From: UBA2970 sp965221075
GTDB taxonomy: Bacteria > Verrucomicrobiota > Verrucomicrobiia > Limisphaerales > AAA164-E04
Length of the DNA: 64,000 nt
Assembly: GCA_965221075.1 (NCBI GenBank)
Contig: OZ244865.1
Location: 2,418,001 to 2,482,000 of the forward strand
Direction: 5' to 3'
The notes under the pieces were generated by a model. It saw nothing but the letters and a program-made list of their open reading frames with translations. It did not search any database and was not told where the DNA came from. The translations under genes were made by a program, and so were the position numbers. Of the stretch, positions 24,014 through 33,758 are shown piece by piece (within the stretch, counting starts at the first letter, position 1; each line of letters starts with the position of its first letter).

Positions 24014-25560
24014 GTGGTCTCCAGCCTCCGGGCCATGTCACGAAGCCTTCCTCGCAGTATCTTTCCGCCGGGACCCAGTGGCAACGGGGAAAGCGGCACC
24101 ACCCTCCGGGGGTACTTCCAGCGGGCCAGGCGCTCGCGTGCCCATTCCGCCACCGCGCCGGGATCCGCTCCGTCCTCCCTGCGCCACTCCACGAAGGCGA
24201 CCACCTCCTGGCCGAGGCGGGGATGGGGAGCCCCCACCACCGCTGCCCGGAACACGTCGGGATGGAGGCACAGCGCCTCTTCCACCTCCCTGGGGCTCAC
24301 CTTGTAGCCGCCCCGGACGATCAGGTCCTTGATCCGGTCGGTCAGGTAGAGGTAGCCGTCGGAGTCCATCCACCCCAGGTCCCCGGTGCGGAGCCAGCCG
24401 CCCTCGATCGTGCTGGCCGTCAGTCCGGGCCGGCCGTGGTACCCCAGCATCACCGCATGGCCCCGGATGCGGATCTCCCCTGCCTCTCCCGGAGGCAGGG
24501 GCTCGCCCTCGGCGTCGGCCACCCGGACCTCCATTCCCCAGACCGGAAGGCCGGCCGAGCCCTCCCTGGGCTCGGCATGGGGGGGATGGATGGTGGCCAT
24601 GGCCGCGGTCTCGGAGAGTCCGTACCCCTGCAGCAGTCGCACACCCCAGCGCTCCTCCACACTCCGAGCCAGCAGCGGCGGAACCGGGGCGCCGCCCACG
24701 GAGCCGAGCCGGAGGCTTTCAAGCCCCCCGCCCCCGTCCTGCGGGGCGTGGTCCAGAAGGGCCTGGTACATGGTGGGCACGCCGCAGAAGTAGGTGGCGC
24801 CATGCTCCCGGATCGCCCGCAGCACCGAGCCCGGCTCGAACCTCTCCAGCAGGACCAGGGAGGCTCCGCTGATCAGGCCGGCGTTCATCTGGGCGCTCTG
24901 GGCGTAGCAGTGGGAGAGCGGCAGAACCACCAGGCAGACGTCCCGGGGCGTGAGCTCCACGCGCTTCCAGCCGGCCACCGCGGCGGTCAGCAGGTTCTGG
25001 TGGGTGAGCTCCACCCCCTTGGGCTCGCCGACCGTGCCCGAGGTGTACTGGATCTGGGCCACATCCCCCGGCCCGGTCGGCGCCACGGAGCAGGGAGCCG
25101 CCTCCGGAGGCGGCTCCCCGTCCAGCGGCAGGGCGAGCAGTCCGCCGGGGAGCCCCCGATTCCCGCCCTGTTCGCAATAGAGCAGGGCCCTGGCCCCGCA
25201 GTCCGCCACGATCCCCTCCAGTTCCCGGCCGCTGAGCAGGGGGCTGGCCGGAACCGCCACGGCTCCGGCCCTGAGGATCCCGAAGTAGCCCGACAGGAAC
25301 TCCCGGCGGTTCGGGCAGACGAGCGCCACCCGGTCCCCCGGCTCCACACCCGCCTCCCTGAGACGGAAGGCCGTCCCGGCGGCCATTCGCGCCAGCCGAC
25401 GGTAGCCGAGGGGCCCGGAACCGTCCCGAAGGGCGATCCTGTCCCCCTGGATCTGCGCCGTCCCCTCCAGGATGATCGAGGCGTTTAGCATCGAAATCGG
25501 CGGCTTTCCCCCGGAAAACCGGGGGATCGTCCCGTCCGTCCGGAAGGATGCCTGGGCCAT
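24010..25560 (-). CDS. AMP-forming acyl-CoA synthetase/ligase
   Basis: This adenylate-forming enzyme activates a carboxylate (probably a fatty acid) with ATP and joins it to CoA. The signatures are in order: the P-loop-like YTSGTVGEPKGVELTHQN, YGLSETAA, the hinge TGDLGWMDSDGYLYLTDR, and the C-terminal catalytic Lys region IKDLIVRGGYKVSPREVEEA. At 516 residues it is full length. ATG 25560 is the first start; an internal ATG gives MLNASIILEG and would better match relatives. It leads a two-gene operon with the sulfatase, a pairing without an obvious pathway. A palindromic element lies just upstream. Confidence 0.9.
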   Translation of the reverse strand: MAQASFRTDGTIPRFSGGKPPISMLNASIILEGTAQIQGDRIALRDGSGPLGYRRLARMAAGTAFRLREAGVEPGDRVALVCPNRREFLSGYFGILRAGAVAVPASPLLSGRELEGIVADCGARALLYCEQGGNRGLPGGLLALPLDGEPPPEAAPCSVAPTGPGDVAQIQYTSGTVGEPKGVELTHQNLLTAAVAGWKRVELTPRDVCLVVLPLSHCYAQSAQMNAGLISGASLVLLERFEPGSVLRAIREHGATYFCGVPTMYQALLDHAPQDGGGGLESLRLGSVGGAPVPPLLARSVEERWGVRLLQGYGLSETAAMATIHPPHAEPREGSAGLPVWGMEVRVADAEGEPLPPGEAGEIRIRGHAVMLGYHGRPGLTASTIEGGWLRTGDLGWMDSDGYLYLTDRIKDLIVRGGYKVSPREVEEALCLHPDVFRAAVVGAPHPRLGQEVVAFVEWRREDGADPGAVAEWARERLARWKYPRRVVPLSPLPLGPGGKILRGRLRDMARRLETT

Positions 25561-25566
25561 TTTCCC

Positions 25567-25593
25567 ATTGACTACAATTGGATCAATGTCAAT
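25567..25593. promoter_or_regulatory. Operator-like dyad upstream of the acyl-CoA synthetase
   Basis: ATTGAC (25567-25572) and GTCAAT (25588-25593) form an outer dyad, and ATTG-GAT-CAAT (25577-25587) an inner one. The AT-rich block stands out in GC-rich surroundings, 7 nt upstream of the synthetase start. On the minus strand it holds a TTGACA-like hexamer. It could bind a TetR- or FadR-like repressor, but no regulator gene is adjacent. Confidence 0.35.
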
Positions 25594-26031
25594 ATCTTGA
25601 TGCGTAGCGCATTTCTGTCTGTCTCTGTCGCTCCCAACGGGAGGTTCCAGAGGGCCGTCGACCTCCCCGCAGGAAGGAGGAGGCGGTCCGCCGGAGCGCT
25701 CCCGAGCAGTGGACTAGTGCGAGGGGATTGCCAGTCCGGTTCGCCGGGGAATGCGGCTCGGGTTACGGCGTCCTGCCCCGGCGGATCGCGTCGGAGCGGG
25801 GATGGATAGGCATGAACGGAAAGCAGGAACGGGCCGCTAGAGCCGCCTCCCCCCGAGGGAGAAGGGCGGATCGCGTCCCGGCCCCCGGGAGGCTCTCTCC
25901 CCGGGACCGGGGGGGCAGCTCCTCCGTTCCGTCCGGAAGTCCCACCTGACCCAGACGCACTGTTCCGGTGCACTGACTGGCTTGGATCCAGGTTCTCTCT
26001 TTGCGATTGTTTCACTATTGAAGTTCCGGTT
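25594..26031. other. Intergenic region upstream of the LRR protein
   Basis: This gene-free stretch separates two divergent genes. No convincing ORF is seen. The last ~70 bases before ATG 26032 are AT-richer (TTCTCTCTTTGCGATTG region) and probably hold the promoter of the large surface-protein gene. Confidence 0.4.
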
Positions 26032-29000
26032 ATGAAGCGTAACTGCGTGTTGAGTCGGCAGCCGGTCCGTTTCCTGGGGAGGTGGCTCGCGGCCCTCCTC
26101 GTGTCGGGCATCCTGGTCCAGCCGTGGGCCGGCGAGCTGTCCCTCGACTTCGAGACGGATCCCGCCGACGCCGTCGACTTCGAGACCACCGGCGAGATCT
26201 GGAGCCAGCGCGTTCCAGGGCTGGCCGGCACCGGCAGCGGGGGAGGAGAGTTCCTGGTCCTGACCCAGGCGGAGAACTCGCAGAGCGCCTCCGTGGTCCT
26301 CCCCGACCTCGACAGCGGCCAGGTGGTGAGGGGCTTCCGGGTGTCCATGGACATCCGCACCGGCAACGGTGCCGCCGACCGCCCCGCCGACGGCTTCTCG
26401 GTCAGCTTCGCCCGGGAGGGCGATCCCGTGCTGAACGCCCCCTACAACGCCTTCCCGACCACTCCCGAAGGGGGGTCCCAATCCGGGATCGCCGTCTCCT
26501 TCGACACCTATCCCGGCAACACCATGCAGGACGGCTCTCCCGACTACATCGGGATATACGCGCATGTGGACGGCGTGCCCGTCGGAGGGCGGGCCTTCCC
26601 GGTCCTCAACGGGGACTGCGAGGACTCCGAGAGCCTCCAGACAGGCCCCAGGGGCGAGACCGCCGAGTCCCTCTGCTGGCAGCCGCTGGTGATCGAGCTC
26701 CACCGGAACAAGCTCCTGAGCGTCTCCTACAAGGGAGTGCCTGTACTGGAGGAGCTGCCCATCCAGTGGGACGCCAGCCCGGGCCGCTTCGTGATCGCGG
26801 GCCGGACCGGCGGACTCAACGAGGCGAAGCACATCGACAACCTGAGCATCGCCACCGAGCTGACCGTGCCGCTCAGCCCGCTGGTTCCCAATCCCGCCTG
26901 GGAGATCTTCACCGACGACTTCTCCCTGATCGAGCCCAGCGCCGCCTCCACCGCCCCCCTTCCCCCCCAGTCGGTGCCCCTGCCCGACCTCTCGGCTCCC
27001 CGCTTCGACACCCTCAGGTACGAGGCCCAGCATCCCCACTTCGAGGGAGGCGCCGGCAACATCGTCCCCCGGGTCGGAGACGGGGTGGTGACCTTCTCCG
27101 GAACCACCACCGAGCAGTGGTGGTCGGGGGGCACCCTCCGCCACAAGGGCCGCTTCGAGGCCCGTCCCGACGTTCCCGCCACCTTCTCCATCGAACGGGT
27201 CAAGGAGGCGGGGGTCGGCAGCGCCTCCCGCAGCGCGGTGATGGTCTACGACGCGACCCAGACCCGCTACGTCCTCTTCGCCGACGTGCGGGGCGAGGGA
27301 GGGTGGACCTACAACCGCTTCATGAACTCCCTGGGCGACAACCCCACCGGAACCGGCCAGGCGATCCCCGCCTTCGACGGCGACGCCTACGACCACGGAG
27401 GCCCGGTGACGGTGAAGGTGGTCGCCGACGGGACCCGGGTGTCCCTCTCTCTGGACGGGGTGGAGGGAGCCTCGGTCTACTTCCCCTTCTCGCCGGTGAT
27501 CTTCCACTTCGGGGCCTTCGCCCGGGCCAACGGGGACACCGCCAGGACCACCTGGGACAACCTGCGGATCTCGGGAGTGGCCCAGGGAGTCCCCAACACG
27601 GTGTTCGTGTGCGCCGGGAGCCTGCTGAGCGGCAGGAGCACCGTGGTGGTCGAGGCGATCATGGAGCAGCTGCCGCACATCCAGGACTGCGCCGCGGTCA
27701 CCGCCGAGGACCTCGCCTCCATCCTGACCCTGGACCTCTCGGGCAGCGACATCCGCATGCTCCAGCAGGGCGACTTCTCCGGGCTGCCCTCGCTGGTGGA
27801 CCTGAACCTGGACGACAACCGGCTGATCCTGCTTCCCGGAGGGATCTTCGACGGGCTGGTCTCCCTGCAGACGCTGCGCCTGGGGAACAACAGCCTGCTC
27901 CGCCTGCCCGAGGGAGTGTTCCAGGACCTGGGGGCGCTCGAGACGCTGGATCTGGGGCATAACCGCATCTTCAGCCTCGACGGCGACACCCTGGTGGGCC
28001 TGTGGGAGCTCCGTCACCTGGACCTCTCGGGCAACGACCTGACCGGGCTCGACGCCAGTCTGCTCAACGGCCTCTACAACCTCAAGACCGTCAACCTGTG
28101 GGGCAACCAGCTGGCCAGCCTTCCGCCGGGGCTGTTCAGCGGACTGCTGAGCCTGGAGGGCATCAACCTCTACGGCAACAACCTGTCGCGGATCCCCGGA
28201 ACCCTCTTCTCGGGGCTGGAGAGCCTCAGGGACCTGGGCCTCGGAGGCAACCCCCTGACGGTCCTGTCCCCCCAGACCCTGTCGGGTCTCTACGGCCTGG
28301 AGCGCCTCTTCCTGTCCAACGCCAACCTGGCCATCGTCGGCCCCGACGTCTTCGAGGACCTGATCAACCTCAAGCAGCTCAACCTCTACGGCAACAACCT
28401 GATCAACCTGCCCAGCGGGCTGTTCGACAACCTGGTCAGCCTGGAGTTCCTGGGGATCTCCGAGAACTTCCTGAGCGTCCTGCCTCCCAGCCTTCTCGAC
28501 AAGCTGGCCAGCCTCCAGGACATCCAGGTCGCGGGCAACCAGTTCAGCAAGGCCACCCAGGAGTTCCTGGACCGGTTCAAGCTGGCCCTCCCGTCCCAGT
28601 CCGTCGATCCGGGCACCATCTCCTTCTCCACCGATCCGTCCAGCTTCATCACCGTCAGCGAGGGCTACTTCACCTCCTACACCATCAAGCTGGGCTTCGA
28701 GCCTCCGGTCGACGTGACGGTCAGGCCGGTCTCCGACTACCAGTGGCTCTTCCACCTGCCCAGGTCCCTGGTGTTCACGCCCGAGAACTGGGACCAGCCG
28801 CAGACCGTCAGGCTCTTCGGCATCTACGACCGCAACCTGGACGACGCCATGGCCAGGCTCTGGCACGAGTTCCAGGTGCTCAACCTGGTCCACCGCAGCG
28901 AGTCCTCCATCTCGGTCCACATCTCGGACCTGGACGAGCCGCGGCTGGACTGCCCCGACAGCCTCCTGCACGGGAGGACCGAGAAGATCGCCATGGCCCT

Positions 29001-32000
29001 GCTGGACCACCTGGGAATCGACGACTGCGCCTCGGTGACCTCCGAGCAGCTCGCCTCGATCGCCGAGCTCGACCTGTCGGGCCTGGGGGTCGACTCCCTG
29101 CGCACCGGGGATCTGGACTCCCTGACGGGCCTGGTCCGGCTCTCGCTCAACAACAACCGGCTGACCACCCTTCCGGACCGGATCTTCCGGCACTGCTCCT
29201 CCCTGGCCTGGCTGGACCTGAGCTACAACCGGCTGGACCACTTCAACTTCAACGTGCTCTCCGACACGCCCCATCTGGAGACCTTGCTGATGGCCAACAA
29301 CCGGCTTAGCGGCCTTCCCGGAGGCTTCTTCGCGGGCCTGGGCGATCTGGAGAACCTCTCGCTGGGCGAGAACCGCCTGGAGAGCGTCCAGCCGGGCCTG
29401 TTCGCCGGCCTGGCCTCGCTGAAGGCCCTGGACCTCAAGAACAACCGCCTCTCGGAGCTGGAGGACGGCGTCTTCGAGGATCTGGGATCCCTGCTGCAGC
29501 TCGTTCTCCAGGGCAACCGCATCCACGCCATCGGCGCGGGCGCCTTCCAGGGCCTGGACGAGGTCCTGTGGATCAACCTCAAGAACAACCGGATCGCCTC
29601 CCTGCCCGACGGGCTCTTCGCTCCCCTGGGCCGGCTCACCCAGCTGTGGATCAACTCCAACCAGATCGCCCGCCTGCAGGCCGGGGTGTTCGAGGGCCTG
29701 GACTCCCTGCTCCAGATGAAGCTGGACGACAACCGCATCACCGACATCGAGGAGGGCGCCTTCGCTCCGGTGTCGGACACCCTGATCTCCCTCGACATGC
29801 GCAGGAACCTGCTGGTCCACGGCAGCCTCTCCACGGCGATCCCGGCGCTGCGCGAGGCGGGGATCTTCCTCCTGGCCGACTCCGAGGCGCACCCCTACCT
29901 GGAGATGGTGTCGGGCGACGGGCAGTCGGCCTTCGCCACCTCCCCCCTGGACCATCCCTTCGTGGTGCGGGCGATCGGCCCCGACGGCCAGCCCGCCGAG
30001 GGCGTCCTGATCGCCTTCCACGTCGTGCAGGGGATCGGGAACCTGGCCCCCAGGTACGTCCGCACCGACGCCGAGGGCCTGGCCGTCACGCTGCTGCAGC
30101 CGGGCTACAGCGAGGGAGCGAACCTGGTCGAGGCCTCGTTCCTGGGCTCGGTCAACCGCGTCCGCTTCGCCACCTCGGTCGTCCCCCGGGTCAACCTGCC
30201 CCCGGTGGCGGCGGTCCAGCCCGAGGACCAGACCCTGATCCTGGGCGACGTGCCCACCCGCATCGACATCGACGGATACTTCACCGACGTTAACAAGGAC
30301 CAGATCTTCCATCTGGCGCACTCGGGCGACACCGGAGTGGTGGAGGCCTCGGTCTCGGGCACCGTGCTCTCCCTGGCTCCCGCCGGACTGGGGAGCGCCA
30401 CGGTGTTCCTGGTCGGCCAGGACCGCGAGGGCACGGAGGCGATGAGCGAGTTCGAGGTCACGGTGGTCGAGCCCCAGCCGACCGACTACGACACCGACGA
30501 CGACGGGCTGATCGAGATCCACAACCTGCGCCAGCTGAGCGCCATCCGCTGGGATCTGGACGGCACCGGCGAGCCCGAGTACTGGTTCAACCTGCCGTTC
30601 TACCAGGACGCCTTCCTGGGGGCGATCGAGAACATGGGCTGCCCCGACGGGGAGTGCCTGGGCTACGAGCTGGCCGCCGATCTGAGCTTCGACACCAACG
30701 GCAACGGGATCGCCGACTCTGGCGACGACTACTGGAACGACCAGAGCGGCTGGGTGCCGATCGGCATCCCCACGGTCCGCACCTCCTCCTACGCCGCCGA
30801 CTACTCCGGGATCTTCGACGGCAACGGCCACACCATCTCCCACCTGATGGTCGGCCGCCGGTACGAGACCGGCAACGGCCTCTTCGCCGGGCTGGCGGAC
30901 AGCGCCCTGGTGGGCAACGTGGTCCTGGCCTCCGCCAGCGTGACCGGAGGGCACTGGACCGGGACCATCGCCGGCTACAGCTACGGAACGCTCATCAACG
31001 TCCACTCCGAGGACGGCACCGTGGTCGGCGACGGCATGGTGGGCGGACTGGTCGGATTCAACGGGGGCTCGGTCCTGGCCAGCGCCTCCAGCGGCCAGGT
31101 GAACGCCCGGACCATGGCGGGAGGCATCGCCGGATGGAACGCCGACAACATCGCCGCCTGCGCCAGCTTCAACGCCCGGGTCACGGCCTACGAAGGCATC
31201 GTCGGGGGCCTGGCGGGACGCTCCTTCGGCGTGGTGGCCAACAGCCTGTCGGCGGGCTACATCGACGGGGCGGCCGCCGGAGGGCTGGTCGGAGAGGACT
31301 ACGGCTTCACCTTCGGCAGCTGGTTCGACGCCACCGCGGCCCCCATACGGCTGGGCGGCTCGCCCCAGGGACTGCCCACCGAAGCGCTGCAGGCGCCCAC
31401 CGGCCCCACCGGCATCTACACCGGATGGGACTTCGTCGACTTCGACGTCGACGGGGCGGCAGACGACCTCTGGGACTACGGCACCGAGATCGACTACCCG
31501 GTCCTCCGCAAGTCGCCCCGCATCCTCTCGCACTCCATCGCGGCGACGGTGCAGAGGCACCAGCTGCTGATCGGGCTGGTCTCGCACTGGCCGATGGAGG
31601 AGATCCAGGGGGCCGTCACCCCTGACGTGGTCGGCGGATACCACATGGACGTGGTCAACCTGACCGAGGAGAGCCTGGTGCCGGGGCACGACGGAGCGGG
31701 AACGGCCATGTCCTTCGACCGGGCCGACCAGACCCTCCTGGTCCGCACCAGCGCCCCCGAGGACCTGCTGCCGATCAACAAGCACGCCGCCTTCACCATC
31801 TCCATGTGGGTCAAGGTGGCGGGCGAAGGCCAGAACGACCTGCGCCTCTTCTCGGAGAGCAGCACCGGAAACAACAACCCGCTCTTCAACATCGGCACCC
31901 ACAACCAGGGCAGCACCGGCCAGCTGGACCTCTACATCCGCAACGGGCCTGCGGGCTGGCCCACCGTCGGGCACATCTACTCGGAGCAGGAGCCGCTGGA

Positions 32001-32277
32001 CGGGACCTGGCGCCACATCGCCTTCACGCAGCACGCCAACGGCAGCCGGTTCGTCTACGTGGACGGGGCGCTCGACCCGCTGGGGATCGGTCCCCGGCCC
32101 CCGACTGGCGCCTGGGACATCGACACCACCTCCATCGGAGGGATCCAGCGGGCCAACCCCTCCCACTGGGTGAGCGGCGACATCGACGAGGTGGCGCTGT
32201 GGATGCGGGCCCTGAGCGCCAAGGAGATCAAGGCCGTGGTGCGCAACGGAGTCCCCGCGCTGCAGCCCCTGCCCTGA
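26032..32277 (+). CDS. Giant secreted mosaic protein: lectin-like, two LRR blocks, GLUG and LamG domains
   Basis: The protein has 2081 residues with a signal peptide (~1-35). Approximate order: an L-type-lectin-like sandwich (36-290), a second LamG-like sandwich (320-520), leucine-rich block 1 (526-855), a Calx-beta-like strand region (860-960), leucine-rich block 2 (975-1270), Ig-like domains (1288-1480), GLUG-type repeats (GGLVGFNGGSVLASASSG, about 1600-1760) and a C-terminal LamG/concanavalin domain (1850-2070, FTISMWVKVAGEG). Both LRR blocks start with the same cap: Cys...GR...L...DC..VT.E.LASI..LDLSG. No sorting signal, PEP-CTERM or membrane anchor closes it. It is likely an adhesin or glycan-binding surface protein. 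Confidence 0.9.
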   Translation: MKRNCVLSRQPVRFLGRWLAALLVSGILVQPWAGELSLDFETDPADAVDFETTGEIWSQRVPGLAGTGSGGGEFLVLTQAENSQSASVVLPDLDSGQVVRGFRVSMDIRTGNGAADRPADGFSVSFAREGDPVLNAPYNAFPTTPEGGSQSGIAVSFDTYPGNTMQDGSPDYIGIYAHVDGVPVGGRAFPVLNGDCEDSESLQTGPRGETAESLCWQPLVIELHRNKLLSVSYKGVPVLEELPIQWDASPGRFVIAGRTGGLNEAKHIDNLSIATELTVPLSPLVPNPAWEIFTDDFSLIEPSAASTAPLPPQSVPLPDLSAPRFDTLRYEAQHPHFEGGAGNIVPRVGDGVVTFSGTTTEQWWSGGTLRHKGRFEARPDVPATFSIERVKEAGVGSASRSAVMVYDATQTRYVLFADVRGEGGWTYNRFMNSLGDNPTGTGQAIPAFDGDAYDHGGPVTVKVVADGTRVSLSLDGVEGASVYFPFSPVIFHFGAFARANGDTARTTWDNLRISGVAQGVPNTVFVCAGSLLSGRSTVVVEAIMEQLPHIQDCAAVTAEDLASILTLDLSGSDIRMLQQGDFSGLPSLVDLNLDDNRLILLPGGIFDGLVSLQTLRLGNNSLLRLPEGVFQDLGALETLDLGHNRIFSLDGDTLVGLWELRHLDLSGNDLTGLDASLLNGLYNLKTVNLWGNQLASLPPGLFSGLLSLEGINLYGNNLSRIPGTLFSGLESLRDLGLGGNPLTVLSPQTLSGLYGLERLFLSNANLAIVGPDVFEDLINLKQLNLYGNNLINLPSGLFDNLVSLEFLGISENFLSVLPPSLLDKLASLQDIQVAGNQFSKATQEFLDRFKLALPSQSVDPGTISFSTDPSSFITVSEGYFTSYTIKLGFEPPVDVTVRPVSDYQWLFHLPRSLVFTPENWDQPQTVRLFGIYDRNLDDAMARLWHEFQVLNLVHRSESSISVHISDLDEPRLDCPDSLLHGRTEKIAMALLDHLGIDDCASVTSEQLASIAELDLSGLGVDSLRTGDLDSLTGLVRLSLNNNRLTTLPDRIFRHCSSLAWLDLSYNRLDHFNFNVLSDTPHLETLLMANNRLSGLPGGFFAGLGDLENLSLGENRLESVQPGLFAGLASLKALDLKNNRLSELEDGVFEDLGSLLQLVLQGNRIHAIGAGAFQGLDEVLWINLKNNRIASLPDGLFAPLGRLTQLWINSNQIARLQAGVFEGLDSLLQMKLDDNRITDIEEGAFAPVSDTLISLDMRRNLLVHGSLSTAIPALREAGIFLLADSEAHPYLEMVSGDGQSAFATSPLDHPFVVRAIGPDGQPAEGVLIAFHVVQGIGNLAPRYVRTDAEGLAVTLLQPGYSEGANLVEASFLGSVNRVRFATSVVPRVNLPPVAAVQPEDQTLILGDVPTRIDIDGYFTDVNKDQIFHLAHSGDTGVVEASVSGTVLSLAPAGLGSATVFLVGQDREGTEAMSEFEVTVVEPQPTDYDTDDDGLIEIHNLRQLSAIRWDLDGTGEPEYWFNLPFYQDAFLGAIENMGCPDGECLGYELAADLSFDTNGNGIADSGDDYWNDQSGWVPIGIPTVRTSSYAADYSGIFDGNGHTISHLMVGRRYETGNGLFAGLADSALVGNVVLASASVTGGHWTGTIAGYSYGTLINVHSEDGTVVGDGMVGGLVGFNGGSVLASASSGQVNARTMAGGIAGWNADNIAACASFNARVTAYEGIVGGLAGRSFGVVANSLSAGYIDGAAAGGLVGEDYGFTFGSWFDATAAPIRLGGSPQGLPTEALQAPTGPTGIYTGWDFVDFDVDGAADDLWDYGTEIDYPVLRKSPRILSHSIAATVQRHQLLIGLVSHWPMEEIQGAVTPDVVGGYHMDVVNLTEESLVPGHDGAGTAMSFDRADQTLLVRTSAPEDLLPINKHAAFTISMWVKVAGEGQNDLRLFSESSTGNNNPLFNIGTHNQGSTGQLDLYIRNGPAGWPTVGHIYSEQEPLDGTWRHIAFTQHANGSRFVYVDGALDPLGIGPRPPTGAWDIDTTSIGGIQRANPSHWVSGDIDEVALWMRALSAKEIKAVVRNGVPALQPLP

Positions 32278-32303
32278 TCGGGCAGCACCCTCCCCCAGCC
32301 GCT

Positions 32304-32339
32304 CCGTCCGGCGTAGCCCCCTTAAAGGGCGCCGGACGG
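32304..32339 (+). terminator. Strong hairpin after the LRR protein gene
   Basis: CCGTCCGGCG (32304-32313) pairs perfectly with CGCCGGACGG (32330-32339). The 16-nt interior itself contains CCCTT/AAAGGG. It begins 26 nt after the stop codon. No U-tract follows, but position and stability suggest transcription termination. Confidence 0.6.
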
Positions 32340-32967
32340 GGCGGCGGAAGGGGATTCCAGCGGGGATCCACTCCGGCGCTCTTTGCCAGCCCTCTTCTCC
32401 TGCCAGGAGCGAACCGGCTCCTGCTACAGGCTGGCCGAAGGATCGGATCCCCCCCAGCCCCAGACATCGGCCATCGCCTCCCGCCTGCATGGCCGACTCG
32501 GTCCGCCCTCCCCGCGGGCCGGATACGAAGATCTGAGCAGGGCGGTATGGCCTGGCTGCAAACAGTCACGCCTCAGCCGACACGCTGGTCATTGCCGCCG
32601 ACCGGATCCCGGATTCCGTCCTGTCCCCACACAAGGGGCGGGGCAATGGTGTCAATGCAAAGCGAAAAAGTCCCGCTTCTGGCGGGCTCGGCACCCTTTT
32701 CCATCTCGCTGCGCCACCGCTGCCCTCCTCCTCAGCTCTTTTTCGTGCCCCCCATCAGGGCCTGATGCTCGCTCATTCGGCAGATGATCTACACCGGTCT
32801 GCAACCCGTAATCGGGGCCATCTGCATTTGATAGAGGTGCGTCATTTACAATTGTCCTAAACATACGTCTCTTGACATCACCTTTTACTCTTACCACGCA
32901 CGCATTTCGGTGGAGCCATTTATGTCATTGACAGTCCCTTTCTAATTTAAAACCATCGCCGTAGCTT
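32340..32967. other. Gene-free stretch with the second IS-end-like repeat
   Basis: No supported gene lies here. The block at 32648-32726 is a dispersed repeat described separately. From about 32790 the sequence turns AT-rich toward the lipoprotein gene at 32968. A TTGACA lies at 32872-32877 but no good -10 partner is seen. Confidence 0.45.
32648..32726. repeat. Dispersed ~80-bp repeat, copy 2 (IS-end-like)
   Basis: Matches 21563-21642 from GGTGTCAATG through GCGCTGCGCCACCGC-type sequence with scattered substitutions. No transposase frame is attached. It marks the left edge of the AT-richer accessory zone that contains two transposase relics. Confidence 0.6.
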
Positions 32968-33672
32968 ATGAAACAAGTTGCAGCGATATTGGTATTAGGA
33001 CTGGCACTGGCGTCGGCTCTGGCCTCGATGGGATGCATCCATGTCAAAAAGCTCAACGAAGAAGTGCCGGAGATGAAGCAGGCCTCCAACCTGATTGAGC
33101 AGGATAACTCCGACCTAAAGAAGGATCTGGAGCAGGAGAACCAGCCTGTCATGAAGAGCAGGGATACGGAAAGCTCTCATCCATCGCTGGGATCTGTAGC
33201 GGGGGACGGTGAAGGCAATCAGAACCCCGGGCTGTTACCCGGGATGTTGTTTCCCAAGGAAGAATGGGGCTTTCGGGGAAATGACACGCCTGAAGACATT
33301 CTGCTATCCATAGTCTCTTCTTGGCGAGAACACAATTTTGCAAGCTATGTGGATAACTATGCGGGAATCTTCACTCCCGAGGCGCAGGAACTAATGGATC
33401 TGGATAGCAAAACAGAAGAGGAGTTCTTACGGGAAACCGGCAAAATGGATTTTCTTCTGGACCAAACCACCGGAATCCGGGTCCGCGGTTCGGACCAGAT
33501 CGACGACAACACCATCAAATTGCGAGTCATTCTGGAAGGAACGGGTGCGGCCAGCACCAAGCTGGCAAGGCTGCAAACCGGCAATAATACGACAACAGTA
33601 TTTGATTATGAATGCGAATTAGCATTGCATCGGATCGATGGCAAGTGGTATTGCGATCCGTTTAGTGACTGA
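32968..33672 (+). CDS. Unrecognised lipoprotein (234 aa)
   Basis: The N-terminus is a lipoprotein signal peptide (VLGLALASALASMGC, lipid Cys 23). A charged, probably coiled segment (NLIEQDNSDLKKDLEQEN) follows, and the C-terminal ~140 residues could form a small alpha+beta domain (TPEDILLSIVSSWREHNFAS ... LHRIDGKWYCDPFSD). The end resembles NTF2/SnoaL-like folds, but I cannot assign a family. Codon use is clearly less GC-biased than the core genes. The next gene-like item is a transposase relic, so it lies in accessory DNA. The N-terminal region of the TlpA-like protein at 34755 has a loosely similar pattern. Confidence 0.75.
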   Translation: MKQVAAILVLGLALASALASMGCIHVKKLNEEVPEMKQASNLIEQDNSDLKKDLEQENQPVMKSRDTESSHPSLGSVAGDGEGNQNPGLLPGMLFPKEEWGFRGNDTPEDILLSIVSSWREHNFASYVDNYAGIFTPEAQELMDLDSKTEEEFLRETGKMDFLLDQTTGIRVRGSDQIDDNTIKLRVILEGTGAASTKLARLQTGNNTTTVFDYECELALHRIDGKWYCDPFSD

Positions 33673-33758
33673 ACCACTCTACGCATCGTTGCGGTAGCAA
33701 GCTTCGGGCAGCAGAAGGAGTCATTCGCAAATCGAGGCTCTACCGAAAAAAGTGTGGT

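Noticed and set aside
25837..32490. A very long minus-strand open frame opposite the LRR gene, and similar ones opposite the vWA and giant genes
   Set aside because: These arise because high-GC codon bias suppresses stops on the other strand; the products lack domains, signal peptides and ribosome-binding sites, while the plus-strand products are clear.
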